Shown piece after piece: positions 25,021 to 33,474 of a stretch of DNA of 45,575 nucleotides. Numbering within the stretch: position 1 is the first letter of the stretch; the number at the start of each line of letters is the position of its first letter. This stretch comes from Methanomassiliicoccaceae archaeon (lineage in GTDB: Archaea > Thermoplasmatota > Thermoplasmata > Methanomassiliicoccales > Methanomethylophilaceae), in contig JAEEJP010000073.1 in NCBI GenBank assembly GCA_016281925.1, positions 1 through 45,575 of the forward strand, given 5' to 3'. The notes under the pieces are model-generated. The model searched no databases, was not told the origin of the DNA, and saw nothing but the letters and a program-made list of their open reading frames with translations. The translations under genes and the position numbers were made by a program.

Positions 25021-25422
25021 ATGCCGCTCGGGGATCCTCACGGAGGGCTTTTCGAATACACGGTGGAAGGGCTGCCGGAGTCCATTTTCGCATTGCGCAT
25101 ACCGGTTTCCGATGCGGAAAAGTCGGCGGAATTCTATCGCGACGTGCTTGGCATGCGGATTCTCGGCTCGAAAGGCGGCCGCACCTATCTGTGCAGAGGG
25201 GAATGCAGGATAATCCTGGAGATTTCCGGTTCCACGGGGATAGATACCGGCGCATATCTGGCCGTAGATTCCCCGTACAACGCGCACCGCCGTCTGATAG
25301 ACGAAGGCGTGGAATTCGTCGAGGATCCTGTGCGCACGCCGTTCGGTGTGGAGACGTCGTTCTTCGATCCCGACAGGAACATCATCCATGTGATGGATGC
25401 CGGATCCGATTTCAGGCTCTGA
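25021..25422 (+). CDS. VOC/glyoxalase-fold protein
   Basis: 133 residues forming one vicinal-oxygen-chelate domain of two beta-alpha-beta-beta-beta modules: ESIFALRIPVSDAEKSAEFYRDVLGMRIL, then GAYLAVDSPYNAHRRLIDEGVEFVEDP and the closing ETSFFDPDRNIIHVMDA. The usual metal positions are not all conserved (no clear first His; the last Glu is replaced within NIIHVMD), so it may be a binding protein and not an enzyme. The start at 25021 was chosen because the TATA spacing implies a leaderless message there. It stands alone, converging on the small membrane-protein gene 20 bases away. The substrate is unknown. Confidence 0.82.
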   Translation: MPLGDPHGGLFEYTVEGLPESIFALRIPVSDAEKSAEFYRDVLGMRILGSKGGRTYLCRGECRIILEISGSTGIDTGAYLAVDSPYNAHRRLIDEGVEFVEDPVRTPFGVETSFFDPDRNIIHVMDAGSDFRL

Positions 25423-25442
25423 AAAACTTCACGTGATCCGTT

Positions 25443-25793
25443 TCATCCCAGGAAGAAGTCTTTCACATGGGGCTGAAGCAGGTATATGATGGTCAGGACG
25501 TTGACCAGGATCGATATGATGCCGAGGATGTTCACGATCGGGACCGGTATCATCAGTATGCCGCCTATTATGCCCAGCGTGGACAGCAACAGGCCGATGA
25601 ACCACATGACGCTCCAGCCCTGGAATATCCCCGCAGCCATAAGCAGGGTGACGAAGGCCGCGGCCAGCGTTATGGGGCCCCATATCATGTGATCGTTCAG
25701 GACGAGCCATATGCCTCCGAGGAGCGTTACGATCCCCAAGACAAGGTAAAGGCAGGCGACCAGCGTGACTGCGGCAGGCCTATCGGCTTTCAT
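25443..25793 (-). CDS. Small four-helix membrane protein, paralogue A
   Basis: 116 residues, almost entirely hydrophobic, with four predicted helices (VTLVACLYLVLGIVTLLGG; ITLAAAFVTLLMAAGIF; MWFIGLLLSTLGIIGGIL; ILGIISILVNVLTIIYLL) and the end LLQPHVKDFFLG. The next gene upstream has the same layout and the end LFRPNVKSYFIG, so the two are tandem duplicates. A TATA element about 28 bases before the ATG suggests its own leaderless transcript. No functional family is recognised. Such proteins are sometimes annotated DUF-type integral membrane proteins. Confidence 0.75.
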   Translation of the reverse strand: MKADRPAAVTLVACLYLVLGIVTLLGGIWLVLNDHMIWGPITLAAAFVTLLMAAGIFQGWSVMWFIGLLLSTLGIIGGILMIPVPIVNILGIISILVNVLTIIYLLQPHVKDFFLG

Positions 25794-25871
25794 AGCCGCC
25801 CATCATCGGAGGCAGATAAAATCATTGCTGTTGCGCTGAAAAATGCCGGAGCATATGGCCCCGGAACGGTT

Positions 25872-26225
25872 TCAGCCGATGAAATAGGATTTCACGTTCG
25901 GCCTGAAAAGGTAATAGATGATTATGAGGTTGATCGCTATGCTGATGATGCCTACGGGAAGGGTGAGCAGACCGCCTATCACGCCTATCACAGAGAAAAT
26001 CAGGCCCAGATACCACCAAGCTTTCCATCCTTTGAAGAACCCGAGGGCAATTATGAAGTGGACGAGAGCTCCGACCCCCGGAATCGCCGAACCCACGGCG
26101 CCCAGCGGCCCTACGACCACTGTCGTCAGCAGAAGAAGCAATGCAAGCAGGGCCAGCAGGATCCCTGTGATCAGATACAGGATCCCAATCAATGTGACCA
26201 TCAAAGGTCTCGGATTATCTGCCAT
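25872..26225 (-). CDS. Small four-helix membrane protein, paralogue B
   Basis: 117 residues, paralogous to the downstream gene, with the same four-helix plan. The second helix region is extended by a Gly/Ala-rich loop (GPLGAVGSAIPGVGA), and the aromatic pair in GWKAWWYLGL corresponds to GWSVMWFIGL in the partner. It has its own TATA element (TTATAAATAAAA, about 28 bases before the ATG), so the pair are separate transcripts. Retention of two diverged copies suggests a heteromeric or condition-specific membrane role. The function is unknown. Confidence 0.75.
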   Translation of the reverse strand: MADNPRPLMVTLIGILYLITGILLALLALLLLLTTVVVGPLGAVGSAIPGVGALVHFIIALGFFKGWKAWWYLGLIFSVIGVIGGLLTLPVGIISIAINLIIIYYLFRPNVKSYFIG

Positions 26226-26278
26226 GGCAGATTATTGGATGGCGCTTTTATTTATAATTCGCGCTAAAATGCTTGATC

Positions 26279-26304
26279 GCGGGAAGAGAGGCGGATGTTC
26301 CCGC
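26279..26304 (-). terminator. Hairpin after the sufCB operon
   Basis: The arms GCGGGAA (26279-26285) and TTCCCGC (26298-26304) lie just past the SufB stop. A T-run is weak, so function is likely but not certain. Confidence 0.5.
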
Positions 26305-26321
26305 CTTCTTGCCCTATAAAA

Positions 26322-27542
26322 TCAGCTGCCCAGGTTGGCCTGCTCGATGGCCGCGTCGAGATCTTTCTGCAGGGATTCCGGAAGTCCGTTGATGCTTCCG
26401 GACAGGAACCCTTTCACGATCATGCTGACAGCCTGGTCCTCATCCAGCCCTCTGGACATGATGTACTCGATCTGGTCCCTGGCAATCTTCCCGACGGCCG
26501 CCTCGTGGGTCATCTCCACGTCTGCCACATGGGCTTCCAGCTCGGGGATGGCCAAGGTGGAGCCGCCGTCCTTCAGGATGATGCTTCTGCATTCCAGATG
26601 GGCTTTCGCTCCCGGCGAGTTGCCGACCAGACGGCCTCTCGCGCACATTTTGCCGCCCATGGATATGCTTCTGCTCATTATCTCCGCCCTGCTCCCGGGC
26701 CCGTTCAGGCTGACCATGCCGCCGGTGTCGATGTCGGAGCCGGCATGGGCCAGGCACACGGTGTTGTACGTCGTGGAAGCCCCTTCGGCGAGGTCTGCGG
26801 CGGGGAAGCTCTGGATGGATTCCACCGGATTGAGGAGGATGTAGTTGTTGACGTAGTTGGAGTTCCTGCCCACGACAGTCTTCGTCCTCGGGCGGACGTT
26901 GGTCTTGTCGCCCCAGCTGTGGACCATGGAATATGTGAGGTTCGCGTTGTCGCCGATGTACATCTCGGTGACCCCCACATGCAGCGAATCGTTGGCGTGG
27001 CGCGTCGAGGTGCATCCGGTGATCATCTCCAGGGATGCTCCGTCCTCCACGATTATGATGTTGTGGACGTTCTGCACCGTTCTGTTGGTTTTCAGAAGCA
27101 TGCACGACTGCATGGGGCTTTTGATGTGGTATCCCGACTTCACGCGGACGAAGAATCCGTCGCCATCCTCCAGATAGGTTTTGGCGGTGTATTTGTCCTT
27201 GGCAGGATCCATGGCGTTCCACATGAAATCTTTGAGGCCGTCATGTTTTCTGAGGGCTTCGCTGACGGACATGACCTCCAGGCCTTCCTGGATCCTGGGG
27301 CTGCAGTGGCTCATGCCGTTGTCGATGAACATCAGGCTTCCGGAGCGGGCCATCTCGTCCGCCACCACTCCGACGTTCTCCATGTATCTCCTGTATTCGG
27401 AGCTCTCCAGATCCGCCACCTGATCGGCGTCTTTGGAGCCTTCCTCATATCTTTCCAGGTCGATGTCCTTGCCGTAGGCGCCTTTCTTGTTCAGGGCCTC
27501 TTTAACCGAGCTGTCTCTGCCTGGCATCGAATCACTCCCCAT
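26322..27542 (-). CDS. sufB: SufB/SufD-type Fe-S cluster scaffold protein
   Basis: 406 residues. It builds Fe-S clusters with SufC in the cytosol. The C-terminal half is the SufBD beta-helix, with NVHNIIIVEDGASLEMITGC, GRNSNYVNNYILLNP and the terminal helical part containing THEAAVGKIARDQIEYIMSRGL, the region with the conserved H-E-A-x-x-G-K-I that contacts SufC. Archaeal SufB is often this size and acts without SufD. It overlaps the sufC stop by 11 bases, so the two are co-translated. No SufS, SufU or SufE is nearby, as is usual in methanogens that take sulfide directly. Nitrogenase-like Fe-S proteins encoded a few kb away would be clients. I read its frame and found no CGA. Confidence 0.93.
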   Translation of the reverse strand: MGSDSMPGRDSSVKEALNKKGAYGKDIDLERYEEGSKDADQVADLESSEYRRYMENVGVVADEMARSGSLMFIDNGMSHCSPRIQEGLEVMSVSEALRKHDGLKDFMWNAMDPAKDKYTAKTYLEDGDGFFVRVKSGYHIKSPMQSCMLLKTNRTVQNVHNIIIVEDGASLEMITGCTSTRHANDSLHVGVTEMYIGDNANLTYSMVHSWGDKTNVRPRTKTVVGRNSNYVNNYILLNPVESIQSFPAADLAEGASTTYNTVCLAHAGSDIDTGGMVSLNGPGSRAEIMSRSISMGGKMCARGRLVGNSPGAKAHLECRSIILKDGGSTLAIPELEAHVADVEMTHEAAVGKIARDQIEYIMSRGLDEDQAVSMIVKGFLSGSINGLPESLQKDLDAAIEQANLGS

Positions 27543-28245
27543 AGCCGTTCTGTTTGATGTTCCTGAGAAGGTCGGCGGGATTCCCGGTGCGCTGGATCAC
27601 GCCTTCCTTCATGACGTATCCGCGGTCGGCGCCGATGTAATCCAGTATCTGGCCGGTGTGGGTGATCACCAGGGATGACACATGCCTTTCGGAACCGGAT
27701 GCCGGATCGAAGAGAAGATCCCTGACTTTGTTCCCGATGAGATCGATGCTTTCAAGGTCGACCCCCGATTCCGGCTCGTCCAGAAGGATGAACTCCGGCT
27801 TCTGGGCAGTGAGCTGGAGAAGCTCCGACCTTTTTATTTCCCCGCCCGAGAAACCGACGTTGATATCCCTGTCCAGGAACTCGCCCAACTTGAAGTTGGC
27901 GGCCTGGCCGATGACTTCCCTATTTTTGGCGGAAGCTTTGACGAGGTCGCCGAGCTTGACCCCGAAGATGTTGGGGGGCCTCTGCATCATCATGCCTATC
28001 CCGAGCCTGGCGCGCTCGTCCACGCTCATTCCCGTGATGTCCTGCCCTTTGAATAGGATCTGCCCTTCCGTCACTTTGCAGGTGCTGTAGCCCATGATGG
28101 TGGAGAGGAGCGTGGATTTCCCAGAACCGTTCGGCCCGAACAGAACGCATGTCTCACCTTCTTCGACCGTAAGGTTCACTCCTTTGAGGATCTCCCTGCC
28201 GCCGGCTTCGGCGCGGAGGTCTGCTATTCTCAGCATCTCGGTCAT
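27532..28245 (-). CDS. sufC: SufC, Fe-S cluster assembly ATPase
   Basis: 237 residues: Walker A GPNGSGKST near residue 36, the SufC-type signature FSGGEIKRSELLQL near 142, Walker B FILLDEPESGVD and the H-loop VITHTGQILDYI. It drives conformational change in SufB during cluster assembly. The start at 28245 follows GGAG; an internal ATG three codons on is possible. A TATA element at 28279-28289 precedes it. It ends at TGA within sufB. Confidence 0.95.
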   Translation of the reverse strand: MTEMLRIADLRAEAGGREILKGVNLTVEEGETCVLFGPNGSGKSTLLSTIMGYSTCKVTEGQILFKGQDITGMSVDERARLGIGMMMQRPPNIFGVKLGDLVKASAKNREVIGQAANFKLGEFLDRDINVGFSGGEIKRSELLQLTAQKPEFILLDEPESGVDLESIDLIGNKVRDLLFDPASGSERHVSSLVITHTGQILDYIGADRGYVMKEGVIQRTGNPADLLRNIKQNGYGE

Positions 28246-28278
28246 TGAATCTCCTACGCTCCCTATATCAAATTGATA

Positions 28279-28289
28279 CTTAAATCCGC
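28279..28289 (-). promoter_or_regulatory. TATA box of sufCB
   Basis: Minus-strand ATTTAAGTATC is centred about 40 bases before the ATG, giving a short leader that carries GGAG. Confidence 0.55.
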
Positions 28290-28323
28290 ATTCTGCGCGG
28301 CGCCGAAACTCCGCGTCTCAACA

Positions 28324-28333
28324 GATATTTTTA
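28324..28333 (+). promoter_or_regulatory. TATA box of the flavoprotein gene, leaderless
   Basis: GATATTTTTA is centred about 27 bases before the ATG at 28355. Confidence 0.65.
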
Positions 28334-28354
28334 CTGAATGGGGTATGGGCCGGC

Positions 28355-28936
28355 ATGAAGGTCATCGCGCTTAACGGGAGCCCGCGCCCGCTGGGGAATA
28401 CCAGCAACATCCTCAACGAGGTGCAGGACGAATTCGAGAGGGAAGGGGTGGAATTCGAGATCGTCCATCTCTACGAGTACCAGTTCTCCAACTGCAATGT
28501 GTGCTTAACCTGCGAGATCCGCGGGGACGGCAGATGCATGGACGAGGACGACGGCTTCAACCCGCTGCTCAACAGGCTCCGCGCGGCCGACGCCGTCCTT
28601 CTGGCCGCCCCGTCATTTTCAGGGGTCTGCCCCAGCGTGATGCAGACGTTCCTCGAGAGGGCCCATCTGGTCCTGGAGAAGGGGGATCTGGGGCTGAAAG
28701 GCAAGGTCGGAGGGGCGATAGCGGTATATTCCCATCAGGGAGGGTCGCTCGTCTACAATCAGATGGTGGATTTCATGCTCAATAACTGCATGATTGTGGC
28801 CGGATCCAACCCGCTCCCGATAGTCCGCGCGCTGAATTCGCCCCAGTACTCAGATGACGTTTCCGGGATGAAAGGGGTGAAGTCCCTGGTCGTCAACATG
28901 GTCTCCGCCCTCATGCGCCTGAACGGATATGAGCGA
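28355..28936 (+). CDS. Iron-sulfur flavoprotein/NADPH-dependent FMN reductase-like, ends at CGA
   Basis: 193 residues to CGA at 28934-28936. The flavodoxin-like fold begins KVIALNGSPRPLGNTSNIL, whose GSPRxxGNT loop binds FMN phosphate. The segment CNVCLTCEIRGDGRC (Cys near 47-61) is the compact Cys motif that binds a 4Fe-4S cluster in methanogen iron-sulfur flavoproteins. The later SFSGVCPSVMQTFLERA and GGAIAVYSHQGG segments are also family-like. It should move electrons from ferredoxin or F420-linked donors to small oxidants. The natural end is LMRLNGYE. If CGA were Arg, the frame would continue 264 codons antisense through the gene on the other strand. A perfect palindrome follows the end. 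Confidence 0.86.
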
Positions 28937-28948
28937 GGGGATCCCCTC
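28935..28948. terminator. 14-base palindrome between converging genes
   Basis: GAGGGGATCCCCTC is perfectly self-complementary. It begins inside the flavoprotein's CGA and ends one base before the stop of the opposing gene. It probably ends or stabilises both transcripts. Confidence 0.5.
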
Positions 28949-29662
28949 TCAGAAGAAATAGAAGCCGCATCTGCCGCGGATGCATGCTCTGGCGGCCTCT
29001 TCCATCCTTTCCAACGGCCCGGAGTAGCGTCTGACGGCCAATTTCCCTTCCTCGGGGAGTTTTTCCCTGAGGATTTCGCATTCTATCAGAAGCTTCTCCG
29101 CGTCTTCGGGGCCGAATCTGCGTCCGGATTCCACCGATCCAGGGACCGAAGCCGTTATCGGGCAGCCGTATTTCTCCGCGATCTTAGGCAGCATGGAATT
29201 GTCCGGTCCGAAGGCTCCTATGCATCCGCGGCCTTTGTCCCACGAGAGCGGGCATTCCCGGCAGATATCGGACATGCCGTTGAAAGAAATCATGTCCCAT
29301 CCTGTAAGAATCTCCTCCGCCGCGGAAAGCACTCTCTCTTTGTCGGAGGCCGTCAGATTCTCTGTCGCGGCCCATCCGCTGCTGCGCTCCTCCGAGAGGG
29401 GTTCCAGGATTTTCCGGTCCGCTTTCTTCAGGTTCCTGATGTATACGAAATCCTCGTCCGGGTCCAGGGAGTTCCTTGTTACGAACTCATCCCAGTCGGG
29501 GATCGCTTCCCTGGCTTTGCCGACGGGAACGACAGGATCCTTCTCGAGGATGCTTTCCAATCCGCTGTCTTCCTTCACCCGGACTTTTACGATCTGTTTC
29601 CTGAGATCCCTGCATCCGGCGCATTCCGAATCCTCGTATTCCAGGCCTATATTGATCCCCAT
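28949..29662 (-). CDS. Cys-rich soluble protein of unknown function
   Basis: 237 residues, no membrane helix. N-terminal CAGCRDLR (Cys 14 and 17) and a mid-protein group CRECPLSWDKGRGC (near 137-150) followed by YGCPIT and a late CIRGRC give at least seven Cys, enough for an Fe-S cluster or zinc site. The body is acidic and helical. The gene is the third of a leftward operon after a four-helix membrane protein and a membrane-anchored protein, and its ATG forms a CGATG junction with the gene before. It stands back to back with the nitrogenase-like cluster and may serve as an electron carrier or assembly factor; that is guesswork. I do not recognise the family. No in-frame CGA was found. Confidence 0.65.
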   Translation of the reverse strand: MGINIGLEYEDSECAGCRDLRKQIVKVRVKEDSGLESILEKDPVVPVGKAREAIPDWDEFVTRNSLDPDEDFVYIRNLKKADRKILEPLSEERSSGWAATENLTASDKERVLSAAEEILTGWDMISFNGMSDICRECPLSWDKGRGCIGAFGPDNSMLPKIAEKYGCPITASVPGSVESGRRFGPEDAEKLLIECEILREKLPEEGKLAVRRYSGPLERMEEAARACIRGRCGFYFF

Positions 29663-30243
29663 CGCTTCCCTCTCCTCTTTTTTCTCTCGCTGAATTCGTA
29701 TTCTTCGTCCGTGTCATTGGCAAGCCTGTAGATTACGTATCCGTTCGGATCATATTTTTCCAGGAATTCCTCTCTGTGGTCTTTGTATTGGCCGTAATAG
29801 ATCGGTATTCTCAGCAGCTTCAGCGCGGCCACGATGCCGATCATCCCGGTCACGAATATCCCGATTCTGAGGTCTGCCTTTTTGCCCCCTATCTCGAGAG
29901 CGTCTTCGGAGGTTATGAGGCCTCCGAGATCCCCTAAGTTTATTATGAAAAGGAACCACGCGTATCCGACCGCCAGCGATGCCATCTGCACCCAAATGCG
30001 TTTTGCGTCGCCTTTGCGGAAGTATCCTATGGCGAACCCCGTCGCGGCCATGATCGGGCTGAACAATACGGATCTCCACAGAATGTCTATGATCCCTTGG
30101 ATGCTGTATCCCGTCTGATCCAGGTTCAGCCCTACGGCCTGCGGGTCTCTGAGAACCGTGATCGCGGCGTACGGGACGGCGGCATACAGTATGAGCGCCA
30201 GGACGGCGCGGGCCGTTCCCCTTATCGGGCTGTGGATCCCCAT
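29662..30243 (-). CDS. Four-helix membrane protein, ends at CGA
   Basis: 193 residues to CGA at 29664-29662. Predicted helices: AVLALILYAAVPYAAITVL, the region around ILWRSVLFSPIMAATGFAIGY, VQMASLAVGYAWFLFIINL and IGIFVTGMIGIVAALKLL, then a charged tail ending ERKKRRGK. The end forms CGATG with the next gene. Read as Arg, the frame gains five residues and meets TAG, which in this genome would itself be sense, so TGA would not be reached for some distance. That is a further reason to place the end at CGA. No family is recognised. It probably forms a complex with the products on either side. Confidence 0.72.
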
Positions 30244-31217
30244 CGGAACCCTCCGCGCATCGTTTCCAGCGTTTTGAGGGCTTTAATCAGGCCTTCGGAA
30301 GAGTCCTTCGGGATGATGGCCGAGACGCTGCCCGACGAGACGGTGAGCTCCCCGTTTCTCTCCAGGGATTTTTCCAGAGACGAGGAGGGCGGATCGTTCC
30401 TGCCGTCGATCATGAGGGTGCTTCCGGACATCACATAGTCGGCGGAGCCCCCGATCTTACCCGCGGAATCCGGCGCCACGCCGATGAAAGACAGGACAGG
30501 TATTCCGGTCTGCTTGGATATTCCGGAAATCGTGTCTGTGTCCACCCCGTAGGTGGAGAATTCGAAACCTTCCGCTGATAAGTCCGTTTCTATCTCGGCG
30601 CTCAGCTTCACGCTGGCCCCGTAGTTGAGATCCAATTCCAGCGAGGCATCGCACCCGAGGGCGAATGCGGCGTACGCCAGGATGTACGGGACGGAGAAAT
30701 CCAGGCGCAGTATGCTCCCATCCTCTTTCGTCGCCGATATGGCGGGGACAGATATGCCCGATCCGGCGAAGCGAAGATGCGCGTCGGCATCGGATATCTT
30801 GGCGACGGCATCCGGCAGATGCACATCCATGACCGCCCTGACAGACACGGCGTCGGAGTATCTTACCGCTTTCTGGGAGGCCAATCTGCCGTCGGAGTCG
30901 AAAACCCTGGCTTTCACGGCCCCGCTTCCGATGACTTTCTCGGCAATCTGCTTCGCGCTGGCGGAATCGACCGGATCGGAGTATTCCCCGTACGTTATCA
31001 CGCATCCGCGCAGCCCGTCCACGGCTTCGGAAATGTTCATCGCAAGGCACTCGGCGTCCATCTCCTGGACGTCGTATTCGGCGCCGGTGGAGATTCTGAT
31101 GCTCCCGTCTTGGCTTCCCATTCCGAAGAGGGCAGACGCCGCGGGGGCGAGCAGGACGGCGAAGACCGCGATGGATATGGCCGCATGGAAAAGTCTCGCC
31201 GTCGTTTCCGCCTTCAT
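30243..31217 (-). CDS. Membrane-anchored extracytoplasmic protein, ends at CGA
   Basis: 324 residues to CGA at 30245-30243. An N-terminal uncleaved anchor or signal (LFHAAISIAVFAVLLAPAASALF) leads to a large ectodomain rich in Ser, Ala and Asp with repeating amphipathic strands. A second hydrophobic stretch VPYILAYAAFALGCDASLEL near residue 195 is in the middle of the fold. No known domain is seen. It is first of the leftward three-gene operon, and its 121-base upstream region is shared with the divergent NifH-like gene, so the two operons may be co-regulated. Read as Arg, the CGA at the CGATG junction would add only six residues before TAA. Confidence 0.68.
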
Positions 31218-31297
31218 ATTCTGGGCTATCGAAATTGCACATAAAACTGTTGGCTATGGTTTCGTTGTTGAGCAGAATTCGAATCCATTAAAGGTAC

Positions 31298-31306
31298 TAT
31301 ATAAAA
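31298..31306 (+). promoter_or_regulatory. TATA box of the nitrogenase-like cluster
   Basis: The segment TATATAAAA is centred about 37 bases before the ATG at 31339, giving a leader of about ten bases. Confidence 0.65.
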
Positions 31307-31338
31307 ATAAGATACAGGATATAGCATCCAGTGAGTCC

Positions 31339-32190
31339 ATGTTCCAGGTCGCGATTTACGGCAAAGGCGGGATCGGAAAGTCCACGATGGCCGCCAACAT
31401 CTCTTATTCCCTCGCTTCGCGCGGCCGCAAAGTCATGCAGATCGGATGCGATCCGAAGCACGACTCTACGCGCCAGCTTCTCGGAGGCAGGGCGCAGACG
31501 ACCGTCCTCGATTACGCGCGCTCCGTCCCCGTCCTCAAGAGGAAGCTGGAGGACGTGACAGAGACCGGGGCCGGAGGGGTCATCTGCGCCGAGGCCGGGG
31601 GCCCGGAGCCGGGCATAGGATGTGCCGGCCGCGGGATTCTGACCACGTTCGACACACTGAAGAAGCTGGGCGCCGACTCCCTCGACGTGGACATAAAAAT
31701 ATATGACGTCCTCGGGGACGTGGTATGCGGCGGGTTCGCCGTCCCTCTGAGGGGCGAATACGCCGATGCCGTGGTTCTGGTCACATCCGGGGAGTTCATG
31801 TCGATGTATGCGGCGAACAACATCATGAAAGGCCTTTCCAATTTCGACACTGGAAAACCCCGCCTTCTGGGCATGATACTGAACTGCCGCGGTGTCGAGA
31901 ACGAGATCGAATCCGTGGGGAAGTTTGCGGATGCGGCCGGCGTGCCGATCATCGCGGTCATCCCGCGCGATTATTCGTTCAGAGAGGCCGAGGCGAAGGG
32001 GGCCACCGTACGCGAGCTGTTCGGGGATTCGGACATATCGGCGAGGATAGATTCCATCGCCGATGCCATATCCTCGGCCGCAGACGGCAGGGCAGAGCTC
32101 CGCTACCCGCATCCCTTGGATGACCTCCAGCTGTCGGATTTAGCCGCGGGAAGGGATATACGTCCGGGATCGGGGGTTCCCCAGCAACGA
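31339..32190 (+). CDS. NifH/BchL-like reductase iron protein, ends at CGA
   Basis: 283 residues to CGA at 32188-32190. It is an ATP-dependent electron donor homodimer. The P-loop is GKGGIGKST (residues 8-16), followed by the switch-region GCDPKHDST. The two Cys that bridge the 4Fe-4S cluster are in GIGCAGRG near 97 and GDVVCGGF near 132. The C-terminal region ends SGVPQQ then CGA, close to NifH length. The same frame continues without an ordinary stop into the D-like gene, so a naive reading gives a 711-residue H-D fusion. CGA occurs only here in that entire frame. It differs from CfbC, the NifH-like protein of F430 synthesis, mainly by context. It is the first gene of H-D-K. Confidence 0.88.
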
Positions 32191-32241
32191 TCCGCCTGCT
32201 CCGGATGCGGGCGCAGGACGTCCATCAAAGGGACGAGGATA

Positions 32242-33474
32242 ATGAGTTCCTGCGCGGCGTTCGGGGCGGTCGCGGCTCTGACGAAGCTTACCGATTACGA
32301 GGTGCTGATACACGGCCCGCGCAGCTGCATGTATCTCATGGACATGTCCCGCGGGAGCATATCGATGAAGCTCCATTCCAAAGGCGCGTACGAGACCTTG
32401 CCGGTGCACAACCTCCGCTGCACCATGATGGACGATTCCGTCTCCATCTTCGGCGGGGTCCGCCTCCTCGAAGAGTCATTGGAGGAAACGATATCGGACG
32501 GATGCATGAAGATAGCGGTGGTCACGGCCTGCATGCCGGGGATAATAGGGGATGACTGCGCCGGGGTCATAGAGAAAGTGTCCTCGAGGCATCCGGGCGC
32601 GGTCATAGCATGCATACAGACCGACGGGGACGTGGCCGGATCTTACGACGAAGGCATGGCAATGGCGTCGGAATTCATCTGCGGGCTGATGGATCCTTCG
32701 GTGAGGCCTGAAAAAGGGCTGGTGAACCTCGTTTCGTACTCGTTCTTCAACATCGAATCCAGCAGATACCGCGGGGAGCTGGGCCGCATCCTCTCGCTGT
32801 TCGGACTGAGCGTGAACTGCAGGTTCATGGACGAGACGACTTCCGGCCGCGTCAGGGATTTCTGCAGGGCATCCATGGATCTTCCGGTCTCCGGCGACAG
32901 GATGACGGCCGAGATGATAGCGGTCATAACTGAGCGCACCGGCAGGAAGCCGTTCCCCCTGCCTCTGCCCGTAGGCATGAGGCAATACGCCGAATGGCTG
33001 CGCCTGATGGGTGAAACGCTGGGCATGGAAGAGGCGGCCGAATCGGAGCTCAGACGCGCCGAGGAAGAGTACGGGGAGTTCCTGGCGAAGCATAAGCGCC
33101 GCTTCGAAGGAAAGAAAGTCATAATGCTGAACAGGAGGGGCGACTGGCTGGCCGAGCTCCTGGACGACCTGGGAGCGGATATAGTGCGCATGGGGATGAT
33201 GTCAGGCCTGCCGCGCACTTATTCCACAGCCTCCAGCCGCATGTCCGGCAGGGTGACCGAGGATTACTCCTGGGAGATGCTGGCCGCGGATCTGAAAGAA
33301 TTCGACCCCGACCTTCTGATAGCCGATCTCCCGTATCCTGTCGCGGGCAAGTGCAGAGTGGCCAGGACTCGGAAGGTCGGCATAGGGACAGTCGGCCCGA
33401 TGGATTATGCTGTCTATCTCGAGAACGTGATGAGGCTTCCCGCCAAGGAAGGATGGAAGGAGGCGGCCAGATGA
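32242..33474 (+). CDS. Nitrogenase-like component, NifD/BchN-type subunit
   Basis: 410 residues from ATG 32242, which follows GAGGA. Three Cys stand where NifD and BchN hold their cluster: Cys4 in SSCAAFGA, Cys29 in HGPRSC and Cys97 in VVTACMPGIIGDD. Cys60 and Cys88 are extra. The C-terminal Cys and His that hold FeMo cofactor in NifD are not seen, so this is not a nitrogen-fixing enzyme. The 51 bases between the H-like CGA and this ATG are in frame and would encode CSGCGRRTSIKG, with coding-like third positions. An N-terminal extension through CGA read-through is therefore possible. The gene overlaps the K-like start by four bases (ATGA). The substrate is unknown; a tetrapyrrole or another conjugated ring is typical of related reductases. 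Confidence 0.85.
   Translation: MSSCAAFGAVAALTKLTDYEVLIHGPRSCMYLMDMSRGSISMKLHSKGAYETLPVHNLRCTMMDDSVSIFGGVRLLEESLEETISDGCMKIAVVTACMPGIIGDDCAGVIEKVSSRHPGAVIACIQTDGDVAGSYDEGMAMASEFICGLMDPSVRPEKGLVNLVSYSFFNIESSRYRGELGRILSLFGLSVNCRFMDETTSGRVRDFCRASMDLPVSGDRMTAEMIAVITERTGRKPFPLPLPVGMRQYAEWLRLMGETLGMEEAAESELRRAEEEYGEFLAKHKRRFEGKKVIMLNRRGDWLAELLDDLGADIVRMGMMSGLPRTYSTASSRMSGRVTEDYSWEMLAADLKEFDPDLLIADLPYPVAGKCRVARTRKVGIGTVGPMDYAVYLENVMRLPAKEGWKEAAR

Noticed and set aside
28355-29731. A 458-residue flavoprotein extending through the opposite gene
   Set aside because: After residue 193 the frame is antisense to the Cys-rich gene and shows no flavoprotein features. The natural end is at CGA 28934.
31274-31286. 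A tRNA T-arm-like motif (AGAATTCGAATCC) upstream of the H-like gene, possible att remnant
   Set aside because: Only 13 bases match and no second copy or integrase is seen. Chance is likely.
31339-33474. A 711-residue NifH-NifD fusion protein
   Set aside because: The open frame exists, but its only CGA is at the expected end of the H-like protein and CGA marks gene ends throughout the window. I annotate two genes and keep the fusion as an alternative.
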